NCBI GenBank assembly: GCA_963700735.1
Contig: CAVOYR010000003.1
Coordinates: 62,001 to 126,000 of the forward strand
Direction of reading: 5' to 3'
DNA from: Anderseniella sp963700735
GTDB taxonomy: Bacteria > Pseudomonadota > Alphaproteobacteria > Rhizobiales > Aestuariivirgaceae
Length of the DNA: 64,000 nucleotides
Shown here: positions 27,706-36,171 of the stretch, piece by piece
How the letters are laid out: each line of letters opens with the position of its first letter
How positions within the stretch are numbered: position 1 is the stretch's first letter
Made by a program: the position numbers and the translations under genes
The notes under the pieces: model-generated
What the model was told of the DNA's origin: nothing
Databases searched by the model: none
Seen by the model: only the letters and a program-made list of their open reading frames with translations

Positions 27706-28062
27706 ATGAACAGACTTGCAACTGCCGCGACAGCGGCGGCCCTCATTGCCTTTGCTTCCTTCACAACCGTAAACACCGCAAGCGCCCAGACCGGCCATGC
27801 TTCCTGGTACAAGATGGGCAAGGTGACCGCCAGCGGCGAGCGCTTCAACCCCAACGGACTGACGGCAGCGCACCGCACCTTGCCATTCGGCACCAAGGTG
27901 CGCGTCAAGAACCTGCGCAATGGCCGCTCGGTCGTGGTGCGGATCAATGATCGCGGACCGTTCATCAAGGGCCGGGTCATCGACCTCGCGCTTGGCGCGG
28001 CGCGTCATATCGGGCTGCACAGGTCCGGTACCGCGCGGGTGGCACTGCAGGTGCTGAACTAA
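27706..28062 (+). CDS. RlpA-like septal protein (double-psi beta-barrel)
   Basis: This 118-residue secreted protein has a signal peptide (1-27, ASA-Q) and one double-psi beta-barrel of the RlpA type. The family landmarks GHASWYKMGKVTASGERFN and RINDRGPFIKGRVIDLALGAA are present, with the catalytic-site Asp in NDRGP. RlpA is a lytic transglycosylase of naked glycan at the septum in some species. This short form has no SPOR domain, so septal targeting is not evident. It is a single gene, about 130 bases from its neighbours on the left. Confidence 0.85.
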   Translation: MNRLATAATAAALIAFASFTTVNTASAQTGHASWYKMGKVTASGERFNPNGLTAAHRTLPFGTKVRVKNLRNGRSVVVRINDRGPFIKGRVIDLALGAARHIGLHRSGTARVALQVLN

Positions 28063-28118
28063 CCGGCAGCGGAACACCGGGCTGGCTGTTTTCCTGCCAC
28101 ACGGCTAGAGTGCGGGCC

Positions 28119-29156
28119 ATGGATACAACCGCACAACTTCCCGTTTTCAACCCGGATCCGGCAGCGCCACGGGTGCTGCTGGCGGCTTGCCCCGTCTACC
28201 AGCCAACGCCGCTGGTGCGCACCACCAGCCCCAACGGCAACCCGATGCTGCTGAAGGACGAGACGCAGCGGATGAACCTCGGCGCGTTCAAGGCGCTGGG
28301 CGGGGTCTATGCGGTGGCACGGCTGATCGGGCAAGCCTGGCAGGCGGAGGGCCACAAGGTACTCACCCCTGCAGATTTCCTCGACAGCAAGGTGCGCGAG
28401 TTCGCCGCCGGCATGACGTTCGTTACCGCAAGCGCGGGCAACCACGGCATGGCCGTGGCCGCCGGCGCCCGGCTGTTCGGCGCAAAGGCGCGCATCTTTC
28501 TGGCAAAGGACGTGCCTCAAGGTTTCGAGACGCGGCTGCGGGAGACGCAAGGCGCTGAAGTTGTGCGGGCGGGCGACACCTACGAGGATAGCGTTGCCGC
28601 AGCCAGGCATGATGCCGCGACCAGCGGTGCCATCCTGCTGGCGGATGGCTCGTGGCCCGGTTACGTGGACCCGCCGTCACTGGTCATGGAAGGCTACACG
28701 GTGATCGCCGAAGAACTGCGCGAGGAGTTCGAGGCCGCTGGAGACTGGCCAAGCCATGTGTTCTTGCAGGCGGGCGTCGGCGGCATTGCTGGCGCGGTCA
28801 CCCACATGATCCGCCGCAACTGGAAGGTTCAACCCGAAATCATCATCGTTGAACCGGATGCCGCGCCCTGCCTGATGGAAAGTGCTGCCGCCGGCCATGC
28901 CGTCGAGGTATCCGGACCAGCCTCCAACATGGGCCGGCTCGACTGCAAGGAACCATCGATCATCGCGCTTGGCATCATGCTTCAATCCAACGTGCAATTC
29001 ACGCTGGTCAGCGACATGGAAGCAGCGCAGGCTGCAAGCTGGCTCGGCGGCGTCGGGTTCCAGACAACCCCGTCGGGGGCCGCTGGGCTGGCCGGGCTGA
29101 TCAGGCACACCGCGTGTGAACGCCCGTTGATAATCGTGACGGAAGGAGCCGTGTGA
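28119..29156 (+). CDS. PLP-dependent ammonia-lyase, diaminopropionate ammonia-lyase-like
   Basis: This 345-residue fold-type II PLP enzyme has the Schiff-base lysine Lys58 in NLGAFKALGG and a phosphate-binding SAGNHG (105-110). FKALGG and the C-terminal VTEGAV fit diaminopropionate ammonia-lyase (DpaL) and its relatives better than threonine dehydratase. DpaL is usually about 400 residues, so this one is short. It deaminates an amino acid to a keto acid. It overlaps by one base with the SDR gene after it (GTGTGATGG), so the two are translationally coupled. The true substrate is unknown. Confidence 0.8.
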   Translation: MDTTAQLPVFNPDPAAPRVLLAACPVYQPTPLVRTTSPNGNPMLLKDETQRMNLGAFKALGGVYAVARLIGQAWQAEGHKVLTPADFLDSKVREFAAGMTFVTASAGNHGMAVAAGARLFGAKARIFLAKDVPQGFETRLRETQGAEVVRAGDTYEDSVAAARHDAATSGAILLADGSWPGYVDPPSLVMEGYTVIAEELREEFEAAGDWPSHVFLQAGVGGIAGAVTHMIRRNWKVQPEIIIVEPDAAPCLMESAAAGHAVEVSGPASNMGRLDCKEPSIIALGIMLQSNVQFTLVSDMEAAQAASWLGGVGFQTTPSGAAGLAGLIRHTACERPLIIVTEGAV

Positions 29157-29908
29157 TGGATGCAAGTGCACTGAAGGGCAAGCGGGTTCTGGTTACCGGC
29201 GCGGCGCGTGGCCTCGGTGCCGCCTTTGCCTGCGTGCTGGCGGATGCGGGTGCCCACGTCATCATGACCGGGCGGCTGACGGAGATGCTGGAAAGCACGG
29301 CCCAATCGATCCGGCTGCGCACCGGCACCAAGCCGGAAACCCACCTGATCGATCTTGCCGAAACCGGCGCTGCCAACGAGTTCGGCGAAGCCATCGCCGC
29401 GAAGTATCCAAAGCTCGATATCCTCATCAACAACGGCGCCCAGTGGCTGGCCGGCGGCATGGATGAGTACGATGCCTACTCTGCCATCAATACCATCAAC
29501 TCGGCAGCGACCGGCACCTTCCTGCTGACCCGCAAGCTGGTGCCCTCGCTGGTGGCCAGTGGCGCGGGCGACATCGTCAACATCGTCTCGATCTCCGGCA
29601 TCCAGAACGGCCCGCTGCAAACCGCAGCGATCCCGTTCAAGATGGCCAAGCACGCCCAGGCCGGCATGTCGGACGGGTTGCGGGAAGAACTGAAGGGCCT
29701 TCCGGTCAGGGTGCATGCGCTCTATCCGCCAAACCTTGAAACCATCTCGCCGCTCAATGCCGCGCAGTGGAATGCCCCGCGCACGGCGGACGACCAGGTC
29801 AACACGCGCGACGTGGTCGAGGCGGCCATCTTTGCGCTGACCCGGCCCCGCAATGTGACCGCCGCGGCGATCGTCCTCGATGCCGACAAGGGCGGCATGT
29901 TCGGTTAG
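29156..29908 (+). CDS. SDR family protein with Phe in place of catalytic Tyr
   Basis: This is a 250-residue short-chain dehydrogenase-fold protein. Nucleotide-binding TGAARGLG and NNGA are intact. The catalytic Ser is present near residues 145-147 (SISGIQ), but the Tyr-x3-Lys motif reads Phe161-K-M-A-Lys165. The codon is TTC, so the catalytic Tyr is absent. Either the protein is a non-canonical enzyme or it binds cofactor without acting as a dehydrogenase. It is translationally coupled to the PLP enzyme and followed by the ureohydrolase gene 27 bases later. Confidence 0.85.
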   Translation: MDASALKGKRVLVTGAARGLGAAFACVLADAGAHVIMTGRLTEMLESTAQSIRLRTGTKPETHLIDLAETGAANEFGEAIAAKYPKLDILINNGAQWLAGGMDEYDAYSAINTINSAATGTFLLTRKLVPSLVASGAGDIVNIVSISGIQNGPLQTAAIPFKMAKHAQAGMSDGLREELKGLPVRVHALYPPNLETISPLNAAQWNAPRTADDQVNTRDVVEAAIFALTRPRNVTAAAIVLDADKGGMFG

Positions 29909-29935
29909 CATCAGGCCCAAACCCAGGAGACACGC

Positions 29936-30919
29936 ATGGCGCAGGAACACGATCGCAGCATGATGGAGAACCTGTACTGGTGGGGCATACCAACCATGTT
30001 CCGCTGCGACCATACAGGACCCGAGGGTATGGACATCGTGCTTGCGGGAGTTCCGCACTCCACCGGCAACGGCACGACGGAACGCGACCAGCACCTGGGG
30101 CCCCGAGCCGTGCGCAATGTCTCGGCCCTGCAAAGACGCTGCCATGGCGGGTTCCAGATCAATCCGTGGACCAGCACGAAGATTGCGGACATTGGCGACG
30201 TGCCGTTTCCGCGCGCCAATGACAACGAACACTGCATCGAGCAGATTACCAGCTTCTATCGCAACATCGACGAAGCCGGCGCGAAACCGCTGTCAGTTGG
30301 AGGAGATCACTCGATCACTGGCGGCATCGTGCAGGCCTTGGGTCGCGGCAAGCTTGCCGGCGGCGAACCTGTCAGCTTTCTTCATCTCGATGCACACACA
30401 GACGTTTTCACCAAGGTGGACCACTTCCTCGGGGCAAAGAAATCAGCAGCTCACTGGGGGGCATATCTTGCCGACGACGGCAAGGTAGACCCGAAGCGTT
30501 CCATGCAGATCGGCCTGCGCGGCCATCCTCGTACGCTCGACTGGCTGCAACCATCCTATGACTACGGCTACAATGTCGTCACCATGAAGGAATTCCGCAA
30601 GCGCGGGCTGGACGACGTGGTGGCGCAGGCGCGCGAGGTTCTTGCTGGCCGGCCTGTTTACATCACATTCGACCTGGATTGCCTGGACCCGACGGTGGCA
30701 CCCGCAGTCTCCAATATCGAGCCAGGAGAGAAGGGGTTCGACATAGATGAGGCCGTTGGCCTGCTTCACTCGGTGCGCGGACTGAACATTATCGGCGGCG
30801 ACGTCGTGTGCATGATGCCTACGAAGGACAGCCCCAACAACATCACCGCGATGACCGCCACGTCCATCCTGTTCGAGATGCTTTGCATGATGGCGGAAAA
30901 CGTTGCCAGCAAGGCATGA
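29936..30919 (+). CDS. arginase/agmatinase family ureohydrolase
   Basis: This is a 327-residue manganese hydrolase. The ligands are all present: His125 (GGDHS), Asp152, His154 and Asp156 (DAHTD), and Asp246 and Asp248 (FDLDCLDP). It releases urea from a guanidino substrate. The loops are closer to agmatinase, guanidinobutyrase or guanidinopropionase than to arginase, but I cannot decide among these. The context of a PLP ammonia-lyase and SDR suggests a catabolic unit for a nitrogen-rich amino acid. It is convergent with the EamA gene at 30938. Confidence 0.87.
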   Translation: MAQEHDRSMMENLYWWGIPTMFRCDHTGPEGMDIVLAGVPHSTGNGTTERDQHLGPRAVRNVSALQRRCHGGFQINPWTSTKIADIGDVPFPRANDNEHCIEQITSFYRNIDEAGAKPLSVGGDHSITGGIVQALGRGKLAGGEPVSFLHLDAHTDVFTKVDHFLGAKKSAAHWGAYLADDGKVDPKRSMQIGLRGHPRTLDWLQPSYDYGYNVVTMKEFRKRGLDDVVAQAREVLAGRPVYITFDLDCLDPTVAPAVSNIEPGEKGFDIDEAVGLLHSVRGLNIIGGDVVCMMPTKDSPNNITAMTATSILFEMLCMMAENVASKA

Positions 30920-30937
30920 ACGCCAGATGCATGCGGT

Positions 30938-31864
30938 TCAGCCTTGCTGAGGTAAAGCATGACGCCTTGGCTTGGGCTTGATCAGCGCCAGGCCCGCCAT
31001 GATCAGCACCAGCGAAACGATGATGGTGACCGTCAGTGGTTCGCCCAGCAGCACGATGCCCCACACGATGGCGGCCGGCGTGACGATGTAGGAAACCTGC
31101 GAGCCGAACACCACGCCGCCATGGGTCAGCATGTACAACAGCCCCGAGTAAGCCAGCAGGTGCGACACGGTGCTGAGCACGATGGCACCCTCGGCGATGC
31201 TGAAGTCGAACGGCAGCAGCATCGGCGCACCGGATATCGCCACCGCTGGTGCCAGCATCAAGGCGCCTGCCGTGGTCATGCCCCACAGGGCGGTGAGCCC
31301 GTCGAGGCCTTCGGGGCGATGCAAGCCGACGTAGACGTTTTCAAAGGCATAGCTCAGCGCGATCAGCAGGGTCAGGACCGTCCAGAACAGCTCGCCCTCC
31401 ACCGGCACGTGCGCGCCGGGCAGCAGCATGATCAGCATGGCAGCCAGCCCCAGCGCGATGCCGGCAAAGCGCTGCACTGACGCCTTCTCCACCGCGATGG
31501 CGATCGACATCAGCAGCGTGATCATCGGGATCAGCGCATAGATGATGGCGCGGTTGCCCGCCGGCATGTGCGCGGCGACATGAAACGACAGGGCGTGTGG
31601 AAAGGCCGTTCCGGCAAAGCCGATGATGGCATAAAACTTCAGGTGAGCTGAATCCAGCACGACCGGTTTGCGCCGGAGAATGACCGCGCAAGTGAGCAGG
31701 ATGGCGCCCAGCAGCGCCGACCAGAACGCCACGGTAAGCGGATTGATGCCGGTGCTGATGGAGATGGTGGCCAGCGAAATGGTCAGCCCCCAGCTGACGC
31801 CGGTGAACAGGAGAATGGCCAGCAGCAGCACCAGCCGGGGCGAGGCAACCGGAATAGCGGCCAT
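30938..31864 (-). CDS. EamA/DMT family transporter
   Basis: This is a 308-residue protein with ten transmembrane helices in two EamA repeats, beginning MAAIPVASPRLVLLLAILLF. DMT-family members export metabolites such as amino acids or thiols; the substrate is not readable. The start codon overlaps the stop of the upstream hypothetical gene (ATGA at 31864), so they form one unit. Confidence 0.88.
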   Translation of the reverse strand: MAAIPVASPRLVLLLAILLFTGVSWGLTISLATISISTGINPLTVAFWSALLGAILLTCAVILRRKPVVLDSAHLKFYAIIGFAGTAFPHALSFHVAAHMPAGNRAIIYALIPMITLLMSIAIAVEKASVQRFAGIALGLAAMLIMLLPGAHVPVEGELFWTVLTLLIALSYAFENVYVGLHRPEGLDGLTALWGMTTAGALMLAPAVAISGAPMLLPFDFSIAEGAIVLSTVSHLLAYSGLLYMLTHGGVVFGSQVSYIVTPAAIVWGIVLLGEPLTVTIIVSLVLIMAGLALIKPKPRRHALPQQG

Positions 31865-32772
31865 CAGGAAGGCCGGCGCGGCTTGCCCGGCCTGCCACTG
31901 ATGTGGGCGGGTCGGCCACGATCCTGCCGGGGCTTCTGGCCGGCGGGTGCCGGGCGGGACGGCTGCCGGGCTGCGGACGCGGCCTGCATCTTCCGCTTGG
32001 CCAGGATTTCGGCATAGGGCCAGTCGGCACTGGTGCGCTCGCTCGCCCAGAAACCCTCAAGTTCCTTCGATGGATCAACCTTTGCTGCGGCGTCCGCGCT
32101 CAGGCAGACCAGCGTGTGGTGCGCATTGAAATCCGAGATGGTGAGCAACTGCATGGCATCGTCGTGCGAGTAGGCTGCGCGCGCTGGCACATCCATCTCG
32201 ATCAGCGCCTGGGCCGGATTGCCGAAATCATCAACGCTGACGATGGCTGCCGCATCGTCCATCTGGTTGCCGATCTCGACATCGCGCACGCCAAGCTTCC
32301 GGTACATCTGGCCAATGGCAGGCTCGAGCAGCGGCGAGAGATAGTCCTCCGTCGGCAGCAGCAGGTCATGCTGCCTGACCACTTCGCCCAGCCGGTGGCC
32401 GGCACGCTTGTCGAGAAACTCGTCCTTGGCGCGGTTGAGGAGCGAGTCGATGGCACGCTGCACGTGCGCGGCATCATTCAGGCCGGCAGATTGCGCCACC
32501 CAGGCCCAGGTGCGCGGCTTGGCGAACGACTTCAGCACCGAGTCGTGGTTGGAGGCCACGCCGTCCGGCCCGGTTTCACCCTCGCTCGCCATGTCGTGGG
32601 CGGGGTGGGTTGTCGGCACGCGGCGCAGGTCCAGATAGCCTGCGGCATTCGCCTTCAGCCCCGCCACCTGCATGAACGGATGCAGCGCCACGAAGACGCG
32701 GCTGAAGCGGGGTCCTGCCCACTCCCGGTAGGTTTGTTCCCATGACCACAAGTGCAGGCGTTGCGTGCCCAT
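31864..32772 (-). CDS. hypothetical protein with basic Pro/Arg-rich tail
   Basis: This is a 302-residue protein beginning MGTQRLHLWSWEQTYREWAG. I do not recognise the family. The N-terminal part has W/R-rich text. The middle contains DSLLNRAKDEFLDKR and YLSPLLEPAIGQMYRKLG, with acidic stretches. The last 40 residues are basic and Pro-rich (SRPAPAGQKPRQDRGRPAH), likely disordered. A tRNA gene lies 24 bases upstream on the same strand. The ATG at 32772 was chosen because reading further upstream passes into that tRNA. Confidence 0.7.
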   Translation of the reverse strand: MGTQRLHLWSWEQTYREWAGPRFSRVFVALHPFMQVAGLKANAAGYLDLRRVPTTHPAHDMASEGETGPDGVASNHDSVLKSFAKPRTWAWVAQSAGLNDAAHVQRAIDSLLNRAKDEFLDKRAGHRLGEVVRQHDLLLPTEDYLSPLLEPAIGQMYRKLGVRDVEIGNQMDDAAAIVSVDDFGNPAQALIEMDVPARAAYSHDDAMQLLTISDFNAHHTLVCLSADAAAKVDPSKELEGFWASERTSADWPYAEILAKRKMQAASAARQPSRPAPAGQKPRQDRGRPAHISGRPGKPRRPS

Positions 32773-32796
32773 GCTGCTGAAGATTCCCGTTGATAT

Positions 32797-32882
32797 TGGT
32801 GCGGACGGCGGGACTTGAACCCGCATGACCCAAGGCCGAGGGATTTTAAGTCCCTTGCGTCTACCAGTTTCGCCACGTCCGC
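32797..32882 (-). tRNA. tRNA-Leu (anticodon UAA)
   Basis: On the minus strand the sequence starts GCGGACGTGGCGAAACTGG. The 7-bp acceptor stem GCGGACG/CGTCCGC is intact. The anticodon loop CTTAAAA follows GGGA, giving anticodon TAA, and the variable arm is long as in a class II tRNA. The T-arm reads GCGGGTTCAAGTCCCGC. The 3' CCA is encoded (32797-32799). Confidence 0.97.
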
Positions 32883-32929
32883 GTGAAGGCCGGACCATGC
32901 CAGCCGGTGATTGTTGCGCGCGCGCGACC

Positions 32930-34486
32930 CTATAACAGTGAATTGCGCTCTTCCACCAGTCTTTGGGCGGCAGCGTAGTCGGCCTTGCCGGAGCCGAGCA
33001 CTGGAATGGCGTCGATCTGCAGGATGGCGCGCGGCACCCACAGTTCCGGCACACCCTGCTCGCGCGCGTAGGCCAGCAGGCCCGCGCGTCCGGCGCTCGC
33101 GCAATCGGTGACCAGCACCACCTTTTCGCCCTTGCGGCCATCCTCGACCGTGACCGCCACGTGGCTGTGATCCGGCCACAGGCCGGAGGCCAGCGCCTCG
33201 ATGGCGCCCAGCGAGACCATTTCGCCGCCCAGCTTGGCGAAGCGCTTGGCGCGGCCCTTGATGGTGACGAAGTTCTCGTCATCCACGTTGACGATGTCGC
33301 CGGTGTCGTGCCAGCCGCCTTCAGGTGCTACCAGCTTGCCATTGCCGCCGGGCAGCAGATACCCGGCCATCACGTTGCCGCCACGCACCCGCAGCCGCCC
33401 GCCTTCGTGGATGCCCTTTACAGGCACAAGCTCATGCTCGATGCCGTGCAGCAACTGGCCGACGGTGCCAGGGCGGTTGGTCTCGGGCGTGTTCAGCGCG
33501 ACCACCGGCGAACACTCGGTGGCACCATAGCCTTCCACCAGTTCCGTGCCGTGCGGGGTCCACAGCGCGCGGGTTTCGGGCTTCACCCGCTCGGCACCGC
33601 ACACGATCATCTTTACCGACTTCAGGTCGGCCGGGTCGGCAGCGCGCGCATAGCCGGCCACGAAGGTATCGGTACCGAACAGCAGGTCCGCGCCGGTTTC
33701 GCCAACCAGTTTCGGCACCTCGCGATAATGCAGCGGGCTGGGGTAGAGCACGGTGCGGATGCCTTCGACGAGCGGCAGCAGCAGGCCACCGGTCAGGCCG
33801 AAACAGTGGAACACCGGCAGCGGGTTGAAGAACGTCTTGAAGCGGCGCAGATCGATATGCTCGGCGATCTGGGCAATGTTGGTGAGGATGTTGCGATGGG
33901 TCAGCACCACGCCCTTGGGCTCGCCTTCGGAGCCCGATGTAAACAGGATGAACGCCGGATTGTCGGGCGAAGAACATGCCTTCAGCGCGACCTGCCGTGC
34001 CCTGAACTTGTCCCACACGCCACGCAGCTTGGCCGGTGTGCCAATCGAACGCCGGACGTCTTCGAGATACAGGATCTCGACGTCCTGCGACAGCGCCTCG
34101 ACCTGGTCTTCCAGCCCGCCCTTGCTGACGAACAGGCGCGAGGTGATGACCAGCTTCACACTCGCCGTGCGGCAGGCCGAGCGGACATTCCTGGAGCCTG
34201 CGGTGAAGTTGAGCATGGCGACGGTGCGGCCGTGCCAGAGCAGGCCGAATATGGTCACCGCCGCCGCGTTGACGTTGGGCAGCAGCACGCCGACCGTTTC
34301 GCCTGGTGCGGTGCGTCCGGCAAACACCCGGCCCAGCACCTGCGCGCCGAGGATGATACGGCCGTAGGTCAATGGCTCACGGTTCTGGTCTTCGAGGATG
34401 CTGGTCTTGTCGCCACACCGGCCGGCGGCTCGCAGCAAGGCCAGCGGCAGCGTCAGCAGCGGAAGCGTCTCATCGTAGTGCGGCAT
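32930..34486 (-). CDS. AMP-binding acyl-CoA/acyl-ACP synthetase-like ligase
   Basis: This is a 518-residue adenylate-forming enzyme. The ATP motif FILFTSGSEGEPKGVV is at about 175-190, GYGATECSP in the middle, the hinge HDTGDI later, and the C-terminal lysine in GSGKADY near the end. It activates a carboxylic acid as acyl-AMP and transfers it to a thiol. The text is close to the ligase domain of Aas (2-acylglycerophosphoethanolamine acyltransferase/acyl-ACP synthetase). No acyltransferase domain is fused here. Confidence 0.87.
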   Translation of the reverse strand: MPHYDETLPLLTLPLALLRAAGRCGDKTSILEDQNREPLTYGRIILGAQVLGRVFAGRTAPGETVGVLLPNVNAAAVTIFGLLWHGRTVAMLNFTAGSRNVRSACRTASVKLVITSRLFVSKGGLEDQVEALSQDVEILYLEDVRRSIGTPAKLRGVWDKFRARQVALKACSSPDNPAFILFTSGSEGEPKGVVLTHRNILTNIAQIAEHIDLRRFKTFFNPLPVFHCFGLTGGLLLPLVEGIRTVLYPSPLHYREVPKLVGETGADLLFGTDTFVAGYARAADPADLKSVKMIVCGAERVKPETRALWTPHGTELVEGYGATECSPVVALNTPETNRPGTVGQLLHGIEHELVPVKGIHEGGRLRVRGGNVMAGYLLPGGNGKLVAPEGGWHDTGDIVNVDDENFVTIKGRAKRFAKLGGEMVSLGAIEALASGLWPDHSHVAVTVEDGRKGEKVVLVTDCASAGRAGLLAYAREQGVPELWVPRAILQIDAIPVLGSGKADYAAAQRLVEERNSLL

Positions 34487-34542
34487 GACCAGTGGTGTTC
34501 CTCATACAGCGTTTGCCAGGCCCGGCCCCTGCCCCGAACCAC

Positions 34543-35055
34543 TCAGCCTGTTGCACCGTCGCGGATCGGCGGGGCGAACTGAAGCGTCAAGTCCCAGGGC
34601 AGGTAGATCCAGGTATCCTGACTGACTTCGGTGACAAACGTGTCCACAAGCGGGCGGCCGGACGGTTTTGCATAGATGGTGGCAAAATGCGCGTTGGGCA
34701 ACATCTCGCGCACGGCCCTCGCCGTCTTGCCTGTATCGACCAGATCATCGACGATGAGCACGCCCTGTCCGCCGTTTGCCGCGATCTCGGCCTTTACTTC
34801 CTTCAGCACCTGCAGGTCGCCCTGCTTGCCATAGTCGTAGGAGGCGATGCACACCGTATCGATGATGCGCAGGCCCAGTTCGCGGGCCACGATGGCGGCA
34901 GGCACCAGCCCGCCGCGGGTGATGGCGACGACCGCATGGAACGGGCCGTGCTCGTCCAGCCGCCAGGTCAGCGCGCGTGCATCGCGGTGAAACTGCTCCC
35001 ACGACACCGGAAACGCCTTGTCGTAGCGTGTATCGACGTTACCACCCTGAACCAT
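34543..35055 (-). CDS. gpt: xanthine phosphoribosyltransferase
   Basis: This is a 170-residue purine salvage enzyme. The PRPP-binding motif VLIVDDLVDTGKTA is present, with a hood of the xanthine-guanine type (RGGLVPAAIVARELGLR; IYLPWDL). It turns xanthine or guanine plus PRPP into the nucleotide. The ATG at 35055 (MVQGGNVDTRYDKAFPVSW) fits the family start; the 35169 frame adds unrelated text. The product is a single-gene unit, convergent-free on the right. Confidence 0.9.
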   Translation of the reverse strand: MVQGGNVDTRYDKAFPVSWEQFHRDARALTWRLDEHGPFHAVVAITRGGLVPAAIVARELGLRIIDTVCIASYDYGKQGDLQVLKEVKAEIAANGGQGVLIVDDLVDTGKTARAVREMLPNAHFATIYAKPSGRPLVDTFVTEVSQDTWIYLPWDLTLQFAPPIRDGATG

Positions 35056-35237
35056 GAATCCTCCTCGCGGGACATTGACTGGCCTGTTCGCGCCGTTACA
35101 TGCACCAAGCGTGCACTGCGCGCAATGCCGGGCTGCGTCATGCATCTGGCTCGAACCGGCAATCTGCAATATGCAGGGGCTGGCTGAGTGATGGCCGCCC
35201 CCCGAGGTCTTGCCGCTGCCGGCAGGAAGGTTACCCG

Positions 35238-36170
35238 ATGAGTGAACAGGCCAACGACAACAAGACCGGCACCACCGTGCCCGTCTCTGCCGTGCGGGGT
35301 GGCCTGCTGATGTCGGCGGCGATGCTGTGCTTCGTGCTCAACGACACCATCGCCAAGACGCTGGGCGGGCTGGTCAATGTCGGCGAGTTCATCGCCATTC
35401 GCGGTGCCTTCGCCAGCATCATCATTGCCGTGCTGGTGGTGCTGATGGGCAAGGCAAGGGACATCCCCAAGGCCTTCGCAGGCCCCGTGCTGGCGCGCAC
35501 GGTGTTTGATGTGATCTCGACGTTCCTGTTCATTATCTCGCTGTTCCACATGCCGCTGCCCAACATCACCGCCATCCTGCAGGCAGTGCCGCTGGTGGTC
35601 ACCGTCATGGCAGCGGCGTTCCTGGGCGAGGCTGTCGGCTGGAAGCGGCTGAGCGCCATCCTTGCGGGGTTTGCGGGCGTCCTGATGATCGTCAAACCGG
35701 GCGGCGACGGCTTCAACATCTACACGCTGCTGGCCATCGGTTGCGTGTTCACCGTGGCACTGCGCGACCTGGTGACGCGCAAGCTGGACGGATCGACGCC
35801 CTCCATCATCGTTGCGTTCGCCAATGCCGTCTTCGTCATGCTGGGGGGTGCGGTATGGATGCTGTTCGACGGCTTTGAGCCTATCAGCACGGAGCACCTG
35901 CTGCGCATCCTGCTGGGGTCGGTGTTCCTTGTCGGCGGGTACCTGCTGACCGTGATGTCGCTGCGCGATACCGAGGTCGCCCATACGGCCCCGTTCCGCT
36001 ACACGCTGATCGTCTACGCGCTGATCCTGGGTTACCTGGTGTTCGGCGACGTGCCGGACCTGCTATCCATGCTCGGTATCGTGCTGATCGTCGGCTCAGG
36101 GCTGTTCACGCTGTACCGCGAGCAGCGGCTGAAGAAGCGGATTGCCTTTGGCAGCCGTCCGGTGCGCTGA
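35238..36170 (+). CDS. EamA/DMT family transporter
   Basis: This is a 310-residue ten-helix exporter (LLMSAAMLCFVLNDTIAKTLGG in the first helix). The start at 35238 follows AGGAAGG. It is one base apart from the MOSC gene and likely co-transcribed with it. The 182-base stretch between gpt and this start holds no gene I can support. Confidence 0.88.
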   Translation: MSEQANDNKTGTTVPVSAVRGGLLMSAAMLCFVLNDTIAKTLGGLVNVGEFIAIRGAFASIIIAVLVVLMGKARDIPKAFAGPVLARTVFDVISTFLFIISLFHMPLPNITAILQAVPLVVTVMAAAFLGEAVGWKRLSAILAGFAGVLMIVKPGGDGFNIYTLLAIGCVFTVALRDLVTRKLDGSTPSIIVAFANAVFVMLGGAVWMLFDGFEPISTEHLLRILLGSVFLVGGYLLTVMSLRDTEVAHTAPFRYTLIVYALILGYLVFGDVPDLLSMLGIVLIVGSGLFTLYREQRLKKRIAFGSRPVR

Positions 36171-36171
36171 C

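Noticed and set aside
31864..33282. Long frame joining the hypothetical gene with sequence upstream of the tRNA
   Set aside because: It would read through a complete tRNA-Leu and into the ligase gene; the ATG at 32772 is the reasonable start.
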